DNA from: an uncultured Bacteriovorax sp.
GTDB taxonomy: Bacteria; Bdellovibrionota; Bacteriovoracia; Bacteriovoracales; Bacteriovoracaceae
NCBI GenBank assembly: GCA_946481315.1
Contig: CAMLMH010000002.1
Coordinates: 1-64,000, forward strand
Length of the DNA stretch: 64,000 nt
Direction: 5' to 3'
Position 1 is the stretch's first letter. Each line of letters opens with the position of its first letter. Shown here piece by piece: positions 41,719 through 50,211 of this stretch. The translations under genes were made by a program, and so were the position numbers. The notes below the pieces were generated by a model that was given only the letters and a program-made list of their open reading frames with translations, did no database searches and was not told the origin of the DNA.

Positions 41719-42408
41719 ATGAAAGCATTGCTGCTGACGCTTTTTGGATTGTTTGTTATTTTCGAGGGGAATGCCTCGGAATCAATCGGTTCGTATTCCA
41801 AAGGAAGTTTAAAAAACGCTGATTCTATTCTGGATAAGAGTGTGTCCATTCATAAACTGTTTCTGGCGCGCAAAAAATTTTATACATCGGATTCCATGCA
41901 TGAAGTCATTCGGGACGGAGCTGAGTATCTTCGTCAGGAATTTCCGGACGTGGAAGTTTTGCAGATTGGTGATTTGTCGGCCCTAAGAGGAGGAAGTGCG
42001 CCCGGACACTCTTCTCACCAAAATGGTCTGGATATGGACGTGGTCTATCTGACACATAATAAACGACTTCAATCCCCAGAAGCCGCTTACTGGGAAGAGG
42101 ATTTTATTGTGGACGGAAAAATCAGTCCTAACTTTCATCACCAGAGAAATTTTGCTTTCTTTTACTTTCTGGTTCATCACCATCCGGTGCAGAGAATTTT
42201 CGTTGATGCTGTTATTAAAAAAGAAATGTGTCTTTATTCTAAACAGGCAGGAATCTGGAATGATCTGAAGGTGCAGGAGACATTGCGCCGTCTGCGAGTT
42301 CTCGATTTACACCGGACTCATTTTCATGTGCGTATCCGTTGCCCGGAAACCAATAGTTCCTGTGTTTCTCAGGAAGAAGTTCCGAAAGGTCACGGGTGTT
42401 CGTTTTAA
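41719..42408 (+). CDS. mepA: Penicillin-insensitive murein endopeptidase (MepA family)
   Basis: 229 residues with signal peptide (ALLLTLFGLFVIFEGNAS). LAS-type zinc motifs: 'GHSSHQNGLDMDV' (first His and Asp), and 'LHRTHFHVRIRCP' (HxH). 'GSYSKGSLKNAD' near the N-terminus is typical of MepA. It cuts the D-Ala-mDAP cross-bridge in peptidoglycan. Slightly shorter than the E. coli enzyme. A predator could use it during prey-wall attack or its own growth. Confidence 0.9.
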   Translation: MKALLLTLFGLFVIFEGNASESIGSYSKGSLKNADSILDKSVSIHKLFLARKKFYTSDSMHEVIRDGAEYLRQEFPDVEVLQIGDLSALRGGSAPGHSSHQNGLDMDVVYLTHNKRLQSPEAAYWEEDFIVDGKISPNFHHQRNFAFFYFLVHHHPVQRIFVDAVIKKEMCLYSKQAGIWNDLKVQETLRRLRVLDLHRTHFHVRIRCPETNSSCVSQEEVPKGHGCSF

Positions 42409-43016
42409 AATCGACAGTCGATGAGAGCGCTGTTGTCGATTTCCGGCATTCGTCCCTGAAAACCTTTTAACTCATTATTCACATAATGCAGAAAGATCTC
42501 ATCTTCATCGCCGACATTAAGCCCCTGTTCGGTATAGAGAATTTCACCCTGGGCCTTTTCGATTTTCAGATAATTTTTCCCTTTTTTATAAGCGCTGTTT
42601 TCAACGATGAAAGCATTTTCCTGCTGATCTTCGCGATAAAGAAGATAAGTGGGAACTTCACCTTCGGCATGATCTTTATAAAAGAAACGCAGGCGATAAA
42701 TTATACCGTCAACTTTTTTGTGAACATTTTCAAAGCGGGGAGTGACTCTTTCTTTTTTTGCCCATTCCGCTGGAGTGGGAATTTTTTCCCGTAAGGTTTC
42801 GCAGTAGCCGGCCTTTTCGGTGGAAAGAGCAGGGTCATGAGCATCTTCCTGACCAGGCACACCTGAAACACTGATAAAGGCTGAGCTTGTTGTATGTGTT
42901 TCACCGGTAGCTATTTCGGATCGGGCGTGTTTTTTATTTGGAGCAAAAAGAATAAAAGCAAAAATTGCAATTAAGACTGCTGTCGATGCAATTAATAGTC
43001 GTTTTCTTTTTTGCAT
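42405..43016 (-). CDS. Membrane-anchored hypothetical protein
   Basis: 203 residues. N-terminal anchor KRLLIASTAVLIAIFAFILF with basic N-terminus, then a periplasmic part with 'GYCETLREKIPTPAEWAKK' and two Cys. Starts on the base after the stop of the upstream 43017-44270 gene (TAAATG), so they are translated together and probably act together. No family recognised. Ends overlapping mepA by 4 bases. Confidence 0.7.
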   Translation of the reverse strand: MQKRKRLLIASTAVLIAIFAFILFAPNKKHARSEIATGETHTTSSAFISVSGVPGQEDAHDPALSTEKAGYCETLREKIPTPAEWAKKERVTPRFENVHKKVDGIIYRLRFFYKDHAEGEVPTYLLYREDQQENAFIVENSAYKKGKNYLKIEKAQGEILYTEQGLNVGDEDEIFLHYVNNELKGFQGRMPEIDNSALIDCRF

Positions 43017-44270
43017 TTAGTACCAGCGTTTACAGCGAGTTTTGGGAGTGGTTTTCTCACCCCAACGTAATTCAACCATATCGTTGGGATGGCTTGAAAG
43101 CTGCTCCTTTTCAATTCTTTTCCATAGGGTCGCCAGGTCGAGGGTGGCCCCCGGGCGATAGTTCACCGGACAAGCCGCCAGAAGCTCAGCATGCGTGGAA
43201 CCAATTCCTTTAAAGATAAAACGGGTGAAAGCAGCAATTTCCGGATTGGCGCTACGAAGCTCACCAGCGCTCTCAGCATCGCGGTAAGCTTCTTTTAATT
43301 TTTCAAAAAGATCTTTGAGTCCTAAATCGCGTTGCGGAGTGGAGTAAGCGTCAAATTCTTCGTAGTTCATACATCGATTGCTGTTTTTAGATAACCACTC
43401 CAGCGCCTGATTGACGTAATCAACGCGGGCGACAGATTCAGCACAGACAGCTTCGAAACTGCGATTGACTCTTTCGCCTAAAGTTTCATTAAGCGTAGCT
43501 ACACTTTTACGGACGTATTTAAAAAAGTCATGGCCTAATTGTGTGGCGAGATCAAACTGCTCATTGGAAGGAGACAGTTCCGAAGGAATTGCGGATAGAT
43601 CTTTACCTAAATGTTCCGGCCAGCGGAACTTCTTAAAGCCCCACGGCGCATGCGGAAGATTTTCAAATTCCATCGATTTTTTTCTGATCAATGGTTGAGC
43701 GGCCTTTTTGTTTGCCTGGGTTGAATAGATTGTTTCAAATGTTCCCACTGGATTTACATTTTTTATGGTGTAGGCGTGACGGATGAAACGACCAAAACGC
43801 GCTTTAACTTTATAGAGAAATAAAGAGCCGGCAGAAATAGATTTAATGGTTGTTGGATAGGTATCAAAATAAGCGAGACTTTCGGTTCCTACTGAATCGC
43901 CTATTTCCGTAAGCATCGCCACTAATCTTTTTGCAGAAGTTGATCCCGCCGAATCCCATTTAGTCATTCTGTTATTTAATGTTCGTCCGTCACGGGAACC
44001 CGACGGGGCCGTGATAACAAAAGGAAGTTTATGTTCATAAGCAAAGACCGCCCTTAAAGCATAAGTCGCATCGGCGCAGTCTGGATTAATTCCGTGGTAA
44101 GGAGAGAGGGGGTCAGTGAAGATGGTTTCTTTGACGGCAGCGCTTTTTACCCATTCGGAATATTCCTGCTCATACTCCTGTGTCCACACCACTGTATCTT
44201 CCCAGACGGCACTGTGAGCATTGAAAGAAGCGAGCGTAACCGATAGAATAGTCCCAAAAAAGAAATGCAT
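43017..44270 (-). CDS. Secreted hypothetical protein with papain/NlpC-like Cys and His
   Basis: 417 residues with a signal peptide (MHFFFGTILSVTLASFNAHSA). A 'GINPDCADATYALRAVFAYE' stretch has the Cys at the start of a helix, and 'RHAYTIKNVNPVGTFETIYST' supplies a His in a beta strand, the layout of an NlpC/P60 or papain-like cysteine peptidase. The C-terminal 200 residues are helical. If active it would be an envelope peptidase or amidase; this is inference. Coupled to 42405-43016. Confidence 0.6.
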   Translation of the reverse strand: MHFFFGTILSVTLASFNAHSAVWEDTVVWTQEYEQEYSEWVKSAAVKETIFTDPLSPYHGINPDCADATYALRAVFAYEHKLPFVITAPSGSRDGRTLNNRMTKWDSAGSTSAKRLVAMLTEIGDSVGTESLAYFDTYPTTIKSISAGSLFLYKVKARFGRFIRHAYTIKNVNPVGTFETIYSTQANKKAAQPLIRKKSMEFENLPHAPWGFKKFRWPEHLGKDLSAIPSELSPSNEQFDLATQLGHDFFKYVRKSVATLNETLGERVNRSFEAVCAESVARVDYVNQALEWLSKNSNRCMNYEEFDAYSTPQRDLGLKDLFEKLKEAYRDAESAGELRSANPEIAAFTRFIFKGIGSTHAELLAACPVNYRPGATLDLATLWKRIEKEQLSSHPNDMVELRWGEKTTPKTRCKRWY

Positions 44271-44341
44271 AAAACCCCTGGCTTAAGTTTCAAAGCAAGA
44301 TACGCTTTTTAAAGAGTGGATGGCAAAAGGTCAACGCGTTA

Positions 44342-44908
44342 ATGGCGACAAACGAAAAAAAAATTTTAATCACCGGTTTTGAACCTTTTGGCGGAGATGG
44401 CCATAATCTCTCCGGTGAATGGGTTACTGCCCAGTTAAACAAAGACTTTGGAGACCGTATTGTTAAAGCGGCCGTATTGCCCGTGGTTTTTCATGAATGT
44501 TTTGTGGAATTTAAGAAAGTTTTTGATGTTTTTGACCCGGACCTGGTGCTTATGACCGGTATTGCTGCCAATCGTGAACTGCTAAGCGTAGAGCGCATTG
44601 GAATTAACTGGCAGGATGCGCGCATTCCGGATAATAAGGGGCTTCAGCCTCGCTCTCAAAAAATCATCGAAGGAGCTCCTGACGGACTTTTTACTACCAT
44701 AGATTTGATAGAAATGCAGAAGATTTGTCCCGATTTGAAAATTTCCACCAGCGCTGGTGAATATGTCTGTAATGATCTCTTGTATGAAGTTCTCTACTAC
44801 ATTAACAGCATCAATCATCGTGCCCGCGCCACTTTTCTTCATCTGCCGGGAAAACTTCCTCCTGATGTCGTCATGGCCCAACTGGATACAATACTTGCTA
44901 AACTTTAA
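44342..44908 (+). CDS. pcp: Pyroglutamyl-peptidase I (C15)
   Basis: 188 residues. 'ILITGFEPFGGDGHNLSGEW' (family TGFEPFGG), catalytic Glu in 'SVERIGINW', Cys in 'AGEYVCNDLLYEV', and His in 'FLHLPG'. All catalytic residues are in place. It removes N-terminal pyroglutamate in the cytoplasm, useful for peptide salvage. Same strand and overlapping frame with the SLT gene that follows. Confidence 0.9.
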   Translation: MATNEKKILITGFEPFGGDGHNLSGEWVTAQLNKDFGDRIVKAAVLPVVFHECFVEFKKVFDVFDPDLVLMTGIAANRELLSVERIGINWQDARIPDNKGLQPRSQKIIEGAPDGLFTTIDLIEMQKICPDLKISTSAGEYVCNDLLYEVLYYINSINHRARATFLHLPGKLPPDVVMAQLDTILAKL

Positions 44909-45536
44909 ACGTGACCTTCTCATATCTTTTCTTTTTGCCATCAGCACCTCTCTTTGTGCTGTGGAGATTGCTCCTTACAAAAAAGACTCCTGGCAGTCTT
45001 CCTGGACGGAGGCTTTGAATGCTGAACTCGGACGAAGTGAATATGAATCACTGCTTTCGATGACCATCGACGAAGCTGATCTCTTTGAACTCAATTGCAA
45101 AAGTTATAATCAGCTCCCCGATAAGGATAAACGTAAAGACTTCTGGATTGTTTTTATGTCCGCTCTCACCCGGGCCGAAAGTGCTTTTAATCCGCAGGCG
45201 GGGTCCATCGCCCCAAAAGGTGGTCACGGCAACTATGGCCTTTTGCAATTTTCCAAACGCACGGCCAGAGAGCAATGCGGACTCGATACACTGGAAAAAA
45301 TAGGGCAGCCGGAAGATCATCTTCGCTGTGGGCTTAAACTGCTCTCCTGGCAGCTGCATGGGGCCCCCAACCAAAAGGGCAAACTCCATCGTCCGGATCT
45401 GAAAGGGCAGCTTTTCGGAAAAAAAATTTTTCTATGGGGACCTCTTCGATCAAAGGATAAAAAGGGACGTGCCCTATTGGTGGGGTGGTTTAAGCGCCAT
45501 CACCGGCAGCTCGCAGTCTGCCAGCCTCCGTCTTAA
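44865..45536 (+). CDS. Exported SLT-type lytic transglycosylase
   Basis: About 223 residues from ATG 44865, overlapping the end of pcp; a TTG at 44895 is an alternative start, and an RBS is weak for both. Signal 'RDLLISFLFAISTSLCA'. The SLT core is 'ALTRAESAFNPQAG' (catalytic Glu), 'NYGLLQFSKRTAREQCG' and a C-terminal tail. Envelope peptidoglycan lyase. Overlaps the convergent YkgJ gene by 4 bases. Confidence 0.75.
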   Translation: MSSWPNWIQYLLNFKRDLLISFLFAISTSLCAVEIAPYKKDSWQSSWTEALNAELGRSEYESLLSMTIDEADLFELNCKSYNQLPDKDKRKDFWIVFMSALTRAESAFNPQAGSIAPKGGHGNYGLLQFSKRTAREQCGLDTLEKIGQPEDHLRCGLKLLSWQLHGAPNQKGKLHRPDLKGQLFGKKIFLWGPLRSKDKKGRALLVGWFKRHHRQLAVCQPPS

Positions 45537-45949
45537 TCTCCTTTTTTCATATAAGCACAAAAGCCCGGTCGGGGACCCACTTGCGGATGATTGCGGCAGG
45601 TGTCCGGTCGGTTTGCATACTGAGTACAGCGCTTTTTTGCATCCAGAAAAAAACATGATCCATCCGGCTTTTGCGCCAAAGTGAACTTTTCCGTGGAAGG
45701 CGTATATCGAATAACCCCGGGATGTTTCAGGGCCTCTTTGATTTGTTCCTTTAGTGGCAGCTCTAAATGAAAATCAATGAGGATTCCCAGGCGGATGAGA
45801 TCCGGCGTTTTCACTTCCACCGGCATGTAACAGCACAGCCCTTCACAGCTATCGCACAGGCCCTTTTTATATTGGGTCCAGAGGTGGAGTTTATTCAGGT
45901 GTTCCTGAATTTTTCCGGGAGAGTTTTGAAGTCTGTTTTTTTTACTCAT
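45533..45949 (-). CDS. YkgJ-family cysteine-cluster protein
   Basis: 138 residues. Cluster 'CDSCEGLCCYMPVEV' near residue 40 and 'GSCFFLDAKKRC', 'NRPDTCRNHPQVGPRPGFC' near the C-terminus: the CxxxCxxCC-type metal cluster of the Zn/Fe-chelating YkgJ family. Cytoplasmic. A second member is at 48455-49045. Function of the family is unproven. Confidence 0.87.
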   Translation of the reverse strand: MSKKNRLQNSPGKIQEHLNKLHLWTQYKKGLCDSCEGLCCYMPVEVKTPDLIRLGILIDFHLELPLKEQIKEALKHPGVIRYTPSTEKFTLAQKPDGSCFFLDAKKRCTQYANRPDTCRNHPQVGPRPGFCAYMKKGD

Positions 45950-46020
45950 GTAGAGCGGATCTTATAAAAAGGTTTGCCATTTTTAAAGAGCGCGTTTAAA
46001 TTTCGACAATATTATAAACT

Positions 46021-46139
46021 TACTCCCCTGAGGGCAAAATGGACGAAGATCCCAAGCAGTTTGCATTGATAAGACTCAGTGGAGTAGTTACCCGCCTGTA
46101 AAATCAGATTCTCTATAGGCCTGTCTAAACTTCTCCACT
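46021..46139 (+). promoter_or_regulatory. Candidate two-state leader upstream of mgtE
   Basis: Segment B (46075-46086) pairs with A (46021-46032) as a 12-bp stem with one mismatch and a 42-base loop; B also pairs perfectly over 7 bp with C (46133-46139). The A-B and B-C stems are mutually exclusive, as in attenuators or riboswitches. It lies in the 229-base gap before mgtE. It does not match the M-box consensus as I know it. Confidence 0.4.
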
Positions 46140-46178
46140 TAAGATTCACCATGTTTTTTCTCGTGTATTGGTGCTTAA

Positions 46179-47504
46179 ATGGAAACGAATTTATTAAACG
46201 ATGATTTCTCACTGGAAAACCTGCTGGAAAACTGGCAGGTCCTGACGTTCAGTCAACGTCAGGAGATTTTCAATATGCTTGGTCGTATTGATCAGGAAGA
46301 GCTTTTTATCAATCTCTCGTCTGATTACCAGGCCGAACTTTTCGAAGAAATCCCGCAAGGGGAGAAGCGCTCGTGGATCCGCTTACTCGCTCCCGATGAT
46401 ATCGCCGACTTAATTCAAAACCTCGATGAAGACAATCAGGCGCATGCGCTGAAATGCCTGGACTACGCGACTCTCGTGGAAGTTAAAGCGCTGATGGCCT
46501 ACGCCGAAGATGAGGCCGGGGGTCTCATGAATTCGCGTTTTGCCCGCCTTCGTCCGGAAATGACGGTGGAAGAAGCAATCCGCTACCTTCGAGCGCAGTC
46601 CAAATCAAAAATTGAGACGATCTATTACGCGTATGTTTTAGACCGTCAGCAAGTGCTCCTGGGAGTCGTCTCACTCCGGGAACTATTTCTTGCGACAGCG
46701 CAAATGACCATTCAGGAAATCATGAACACGGATCTCGTCACCGTTCTTGCCGACGAAGATCAGGAAAATATTTCGAAAACTTTTTCCAATCACAATTTCC
46801 TCGCTATCCCCGTTGTCGATGAAAACAATGTGATGAAAGGTATCATTACCGTCGATGACGTGGTTGAAGTTATCGAAGAAGAAGCGACCGAAGATATTCA
46901 CAAACTCGGGGGTATGGAAGCCTTAGGTGAGCCGTATCTGGATATTTCTATTCCCGGAATGATTAAGAAAAGAGCGGGCTGGTTAATGCTTCTTTTTGTC
47001 GGCGAGATGTTCACAGCGACCGCACTTAGCCATTATGAAGAAAGTATCGCTCGTGCAACCGTACTCGCAACGTTCATTCCGTTAGTTATTTCCAGTGGGG
47101 GTAACTCTGGTTCACAAGCAACAACTCTGATGATTCGTGCCATGTCACTGGGCGAAGTACGTCTGCGCGACTGGTGGCGTGTTTTCGGCCGTGAATTAAT
47201 GTCCGGCCTTGCCCTGGGACTAATTTTAGGTCTGATGGGACTCATACGTGTTTGTTTCTGGCCGGGTAAAGAACAGCTCTATGGTGAGCATTACATGTAT
47301 ATCGGCATTTCAGTGGCCATCAGTCTGATGGGAGTTGTTCTCTGGGGTACAATTACGGGATCAATGCTTCCTTTCATTTTAAGAAGAGTGGGACTCGATC
47401 CTGCAACTTCGTCGGCACCGTTCGTTGCAACTCTGGTGGATGTGACGGGATTAATTCTCTATTTCACCGTCGCCACTTTTTTCCTCGGCGGACTCCTCCT
47501 CTAA
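46179..47504 (+). CDS. mgtE: Magnesium transporter MgtE
   Basis: 441 residues: N-terminal superhelical domain ('LAPDDIADLIQNLDED', 'AYAEDEAGGLMNSRF'), two CBS domains ('IMNTDLVTVLADED' and 'GIITVDDVVEVIEEE'), plug helix, then five membrane helices with 'LVISSGGNSGSQATTLMIRAM' and 'LVDVTGLILYF'. The GNSGSQ and DxTG motifs line the pore. A typical Mg2+ channel whose cytosolic domain closes at high Mg2+. Stop codon is followed by a duplicated 12-bp segment and a palindrome. Confidence 0.93.
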   Translation: METNLLNDDFSLENLLENWQVLTFSQRQEIFNMLGRIDQEELFINLSSDYQAELFEEIPQGEKRSWIRLLAPDDIADLIQNLDEDNQAHALKCLDYATLVEVKALMAYAEDEAGGLMNSRFARLRPEMTVEEAIRYLRAQSKSKIETIYYAYVLDRQQVLLGVVSLRELFLATAQMTIQEIMNTDLVTVLADEDQENISKTFSNHNFLAIPVVDENNVMKGIITVDDVVEVIEEEATEDIHKLGGMEALGEPYLDISIPGMIKKRAGWLMLLFVGEMFTATALSHYEESIARATVLATFIPLVISSGGNSGSQATTLMIRAMSLGEVRLRDWWRVFGRELMSGLALGLILGLMGLIRVCFWPGKEQLYGEHYMYIGISVAISLMGVVLWGTITGSMLPFILRRVGLDPATSSAPFVATLVDVTGLILYFTVATFFLGGLLL

Positions 47505-47524
47505 TAGGTTCCCTAATAGGTTCC
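47501..47524. repeat. 12-bp tandem duplication CTAATAGGTTCC at the mgtE stop
   Basis: Two exact copies, 47501-47512 and 47513-47524, the first containing the mgtE TAA. The second copy contributes the outer part of the left arm of the adjacent palindrome. Confidence 0.85.
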
Positions 47525-47575
47525 AACACACTTTTCTGGCTGCTACACAACAAGAAAAGTGTGTTGGAACCTATT
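47515..47575. repeat. 23-bp perfect inverted repeat between convergent genes
   Basis: Left arm 47515-47537 and right arm 47553-47575 are perfectly complementary; loop is 15 bases. The right arm overlaps the stop codon of the EamA gene. There is no T-tract on either side, unlike the other terminators here. It may act as a bidirectional terminator or be a small mobile palindrome. Confidence 0.85.
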
Positions 47576-48458
47576 GGGATTTTGATTTCGCTACTAATAC
47601 CAATCCAACCAAGATTAAAACTCCTCCAATCCATTGAACCGGTAAAAGAATTTCGCCTAAAAAGACTCCCGCGATAATCACACCTGAAACCGGTTCCGTT
47701 GTTGAAAGAATCGATGCCTCGGAAGAAGTGATTCGTCTAAGACCCGCGAGGAAAAGGGTCATCGCCATCAATGAACAAATTATCGCCATTGAAAAGATCA
47801 TTCCACCATGTTCAGTGATGATGGCCAGTGGTCGCTCGACATTTTTAAAATGAATGGCGGATAAAACAACACCCGCTCCAAGCTGAACGTAAAATGATGA
47901 GGGCATCGCTTCGACGTCACTTAGGTATTTGCGTGAAAAAATAATGTACAGAGCGTAGAAGAAAGCAGCACCCACGCCGTAGAGGATGTATTCTGGGCGG
48001 GAGATGGCCCACTCGCCCCAGACGAGGAGGGACATACCGATTGTGACAACGGCAAGAGCGAGGACGCCTTTGTTGCCTAATTCTTCTTTGAGGATGAATC
48101 GCGAGAGGATAGCGACCATCACCGGATAGGTGTAGAGGAGAAGCACGGTCAGCGAGGCGGATAGACCCGTGAGCGCGATAAAGAAAAAACTGGAAAAGAG
48201 GGCGTAACCAAAAATGCCGAGACACAAACTGGAGATCCATTCAAAAGGTTTGAGTAGAATAGATTTTGGTTTGGTGAATGCGAGGAAAAGACCCATGATG
48301 ATGGCGGCGAGAGCGTAGCGAAGGGCGAGCAGTTCACCGGGAGTAATATTTCGTTTGTAAGCTTCTTTGCCGAAGTAGCCGAGAGCGCCGAAACAAATGC
48401 CGGAGGCGATGATGTAAAAGTAGCCTTTTTGCTTTTCTCTTTTTTGTTGGTCGATCAT
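47571..48458 (-). CDS. EamA-type (DMT) transporter
   Basis: 295 residues, ten predicted helices in two EamA repeats: 'GYFYIIASGICFGALGYFG' start, 'LLYTYPVMVAILSRFILKEEL', then 'ASILSTTEPVSGVIIAGVFLGE'. The two E-E/ E-x-x helix ends are typical. A metabolite exporter or uptake protein of the inner membrane; substrate unknown. ATGA overlap with the upstream YkgJ gene, so co-translated. Confidence 0.9.
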   Translation of the reverse strand: MIDQQKREKQKGYFYIIASGICFGALGYFGKEAYKRNITPGELLALRYALAAIIMGLFLAFTKPKSILLKPFEWISSLCLGIFGYALFSSFFFIALTGLSASLTVLLLYTYPVMVAILSRFILKEELGNKGVLALAVVTIGMSLLVWGEWAISRPEYILYGVGAAFFYALYIIFSRKYLSDVEAMPSSFYVQLGAGVVLSAIHFKNVERPLAIITEHGGMIFSMAIICSLMAMTLFLAGLRRITSSEASILSTTEPVSGVIIAGVFLGEILLPVQWIGGVLILVGLVLVAKSKSQ

Positions 48459-49045
48459 GGATAAAGTTTAGCTAAGAATTCTAAAAGCGCACGTGGCAAA
48501 TCGAGTTTTTGCCAGTAGAGGTTGAGGGCCTTCCTGATTTTTTCATTAGCGTCGTCTTCGAATTTATGGAATTCTTGTTCGCGCTCTTCTAAAAGCGAGG
48601 TGACACTCGCGCAATCCGATCCATTGTCATTGGCCTTTTTGGGATTAAAGGCCAGACACCCGTAAGGTTTAATTTTGCGGGAGAGGCCGCAGCCTGTTGG
48701 TCCGGGAGTAAAAAAAGGACAGGTATAAGTTTTCCGGATAGTGGAGATGCCTCTTTTTCCGGTTAAGAGTTCATGATCGAGCCGGAAGTCTTTGACGGTT
48801 TGCTGGAGTTTGGTTTTAAGCTCTTGTGCTGAATCCGGGGTGAGATTCAGGCCTTCGATGATTTCCAGTGCTTCGAGTGGTGTGATCTGCATAGAGTTGG
48901 CGACATAGGTACAGCAGACACCGGTGCAGTTTTTACAGTGCACGTCCGCACTTTCGAGTTTACTCATGGCCAGTATAAGCTGGGCCCTTCGGCTTTTGGC
49001 TTCGTTTGGTGGATCAATATTCAGGTCTTTTAGACGCAGCATCAT
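48455..49045 (-). CDS. YkgJ-family cysteine-cluster protein
   Basis: 196 residues. Cysteine cluster 'HCKNCTGVCCTYVANSMQ' at about residue 36 and 'CPFFTPGPTGCGLSRKIKPYGC' at about 125, as in the YkgJ family. It overlaps the EamA gene at ATGA, so it is translated with it, and it shares the cluster architecture with 45533-45949 at greater length. Function unknown. Confidence 0.85.
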   Translation of the reverse strand: MMLRLKDLNIDPPNEAKSRRAQLILAMSKLESADVHCKNCTGVCCTYVANSMQITPLEALEIIEGLNLTPDSAQELKTKLQQTVKDFRLDHELLTGKRGISTIRKTYTCPFFTPGPTGCGLSRKIKPYGCLAFNPKKANDNGSDCASVTSLLEEREQEFHKFEDDANEKIRKALNLYWQKLDLPRALLEFLAKLYP

Positions 49046-49116
49046 AATGGGTCTTATTGTGATCTAAGCGAAGAGACTTTGCCAAGATAGAATAAAGTAA
49101 AATACACTTATATTTA

Positions 49117-50199
49117 ATGGAACCGTTTAAAAATATGATTAGTCTTTCTGTGGCCGAGCAGATTGCTCGCGCGATCAGGAAAAATTATAAGGAATTTAAC
49201 AGCAAAAAGTTTTTAGCGGGGCTTGAGTCAGAGCTCAAACCTTTAGAACTCAAACAAAGAGTTGAGGTGATTGCCCGCAGGCTGCATGAAAATTTGTCAG
49301 ACGATCTCGATTTTAATCTGGAAGTGATTGAAGGTGTTTCGGGTTTATCCGGTTTTACAGTCTGGCCTTTAACTCATTATGTAGCGGTTTATGGACTCGA
49401 TTCTTTTGATCGCTCGCTCGATTGCCTGAAAGAATTAACGAAGGTGTTCACGTCAGAGTTTGCCATCCGCCCTTTTATCATCGCTGATGAAAAGCGGGTG
49501 ATGAAAAAATTGAAGGAATGGGTGCATGATGAGAGCGAGCACGTCCGGCGCTTAGTGAGCGAGGGCACGAGGCCACTTCTTCCCTGGGGACAAAAGCTTA
49601 TTCAGTATGTGGCCGATCCTGCGCGGACCTGGCCTTTGCTTCGGATTCTGTGCGATGATTCGTCTCTGTATGTACGAAAATCAGTGGCCAATCATTTAAA
49701 TGATCATTCGAAAAATCATCCTGATTTCGTTCTTACCAAATTGCTCGAACTGAAAAATGCCAGGAAATGCACGAAAGAACACGCGTGGATTATCAGTCAC
49801 GCCAGCCGGACGCTGATTAAAAAAGGTCACCCCGGAGCTTTCCTCCTTCACGATATCGAGGCCTCTCATATCAAGCTGCATGCACAGAAAGTGCACACTA
49901 AAAAAGTTAGCCTGGGTGAGGCTTTGTCCGTGGAAGTGACCGTGGAAAATACTTCCGGCGAGAAACAGCGCTTTATTCTCGATCACGAAGTTCATCTTCT
50001 GAAAGCAAATGCAAAACACAACATTAAATGTTTTAAAGGGCTGAAGTCGACGCTTCTGCCCTTTGAAAAAAAAACACTGACGCTCAAAGTTCCGCTAAAG
50101 CCGGTTACGACACGCACCTATTACAGCGGACAACATTTTTGGAATTGCAAACTTAACGGGGTGAGCTTTAAGAAGCTGGCCTTTACACTCGAAACCTAA
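49117..50199 (+). CDS. AlkC-type DNA alkylation repair protein with Ig-like C-terminus
   Basis: 360 residues. HEAT-like ALK repeats over residues 1-250: 'LELKQRVEVIARRLHENL', 'VRRLVSEGTRPLLPWGQKL' (the R-P-x-L-P-W motif), 'WPLLRILCDDSSLYVRKSVANHLND', and 'AWIISHASRTLIKKGHP'. Residues about 255-360 form a beta sandwich ('ALSVEVTVENTSGEKQRFILDHEVH') of Ig type, a feature of AlkC-class glycosylases. Removes N3-alkyl adenine from DNA. Two start codons possible (49117 or 49135). Confidence 0.87.
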   Translation: MEPFKNMISLSVAEQIARAIRKNYKEFNSKKFLAGLESELKPLELKQRVEVIARRLHENLSDDLDFNLEVIEGVSGLSGFTVWPLTHYVAVYGLDSFDRSLDCLKELTKVFTSEFAIRPFIIADEKRVMKKLKEWVHDESEHVRRLVSEGTRPLLPWGQKLIQYVADPARTWPLLRILCDDSSLYVRKSVANHLNDHSKNHPDFVLTKLLELKNARKCTKEHAWIISHASRTLIKKGHPGAFLLHDIEASHIKLHAQKVHTKKVSLGEALSVEVTVENTSGEKQRFILDHEVHLLKANAKHNIKCFKGLKSTLLPFEKKTLTLKVPLKPVTTRTYYSGQHFWNCKLNGVSFKKLAFTLET

Positions 50200-50211
50200 T
50201 CGGAGTAATAA

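Noticed and set aside
45950..46178. M-box riboswitch upstream of mgtE
   Set aside because: The conserved M-box core strings are not visible; only the alternative stems are reported.
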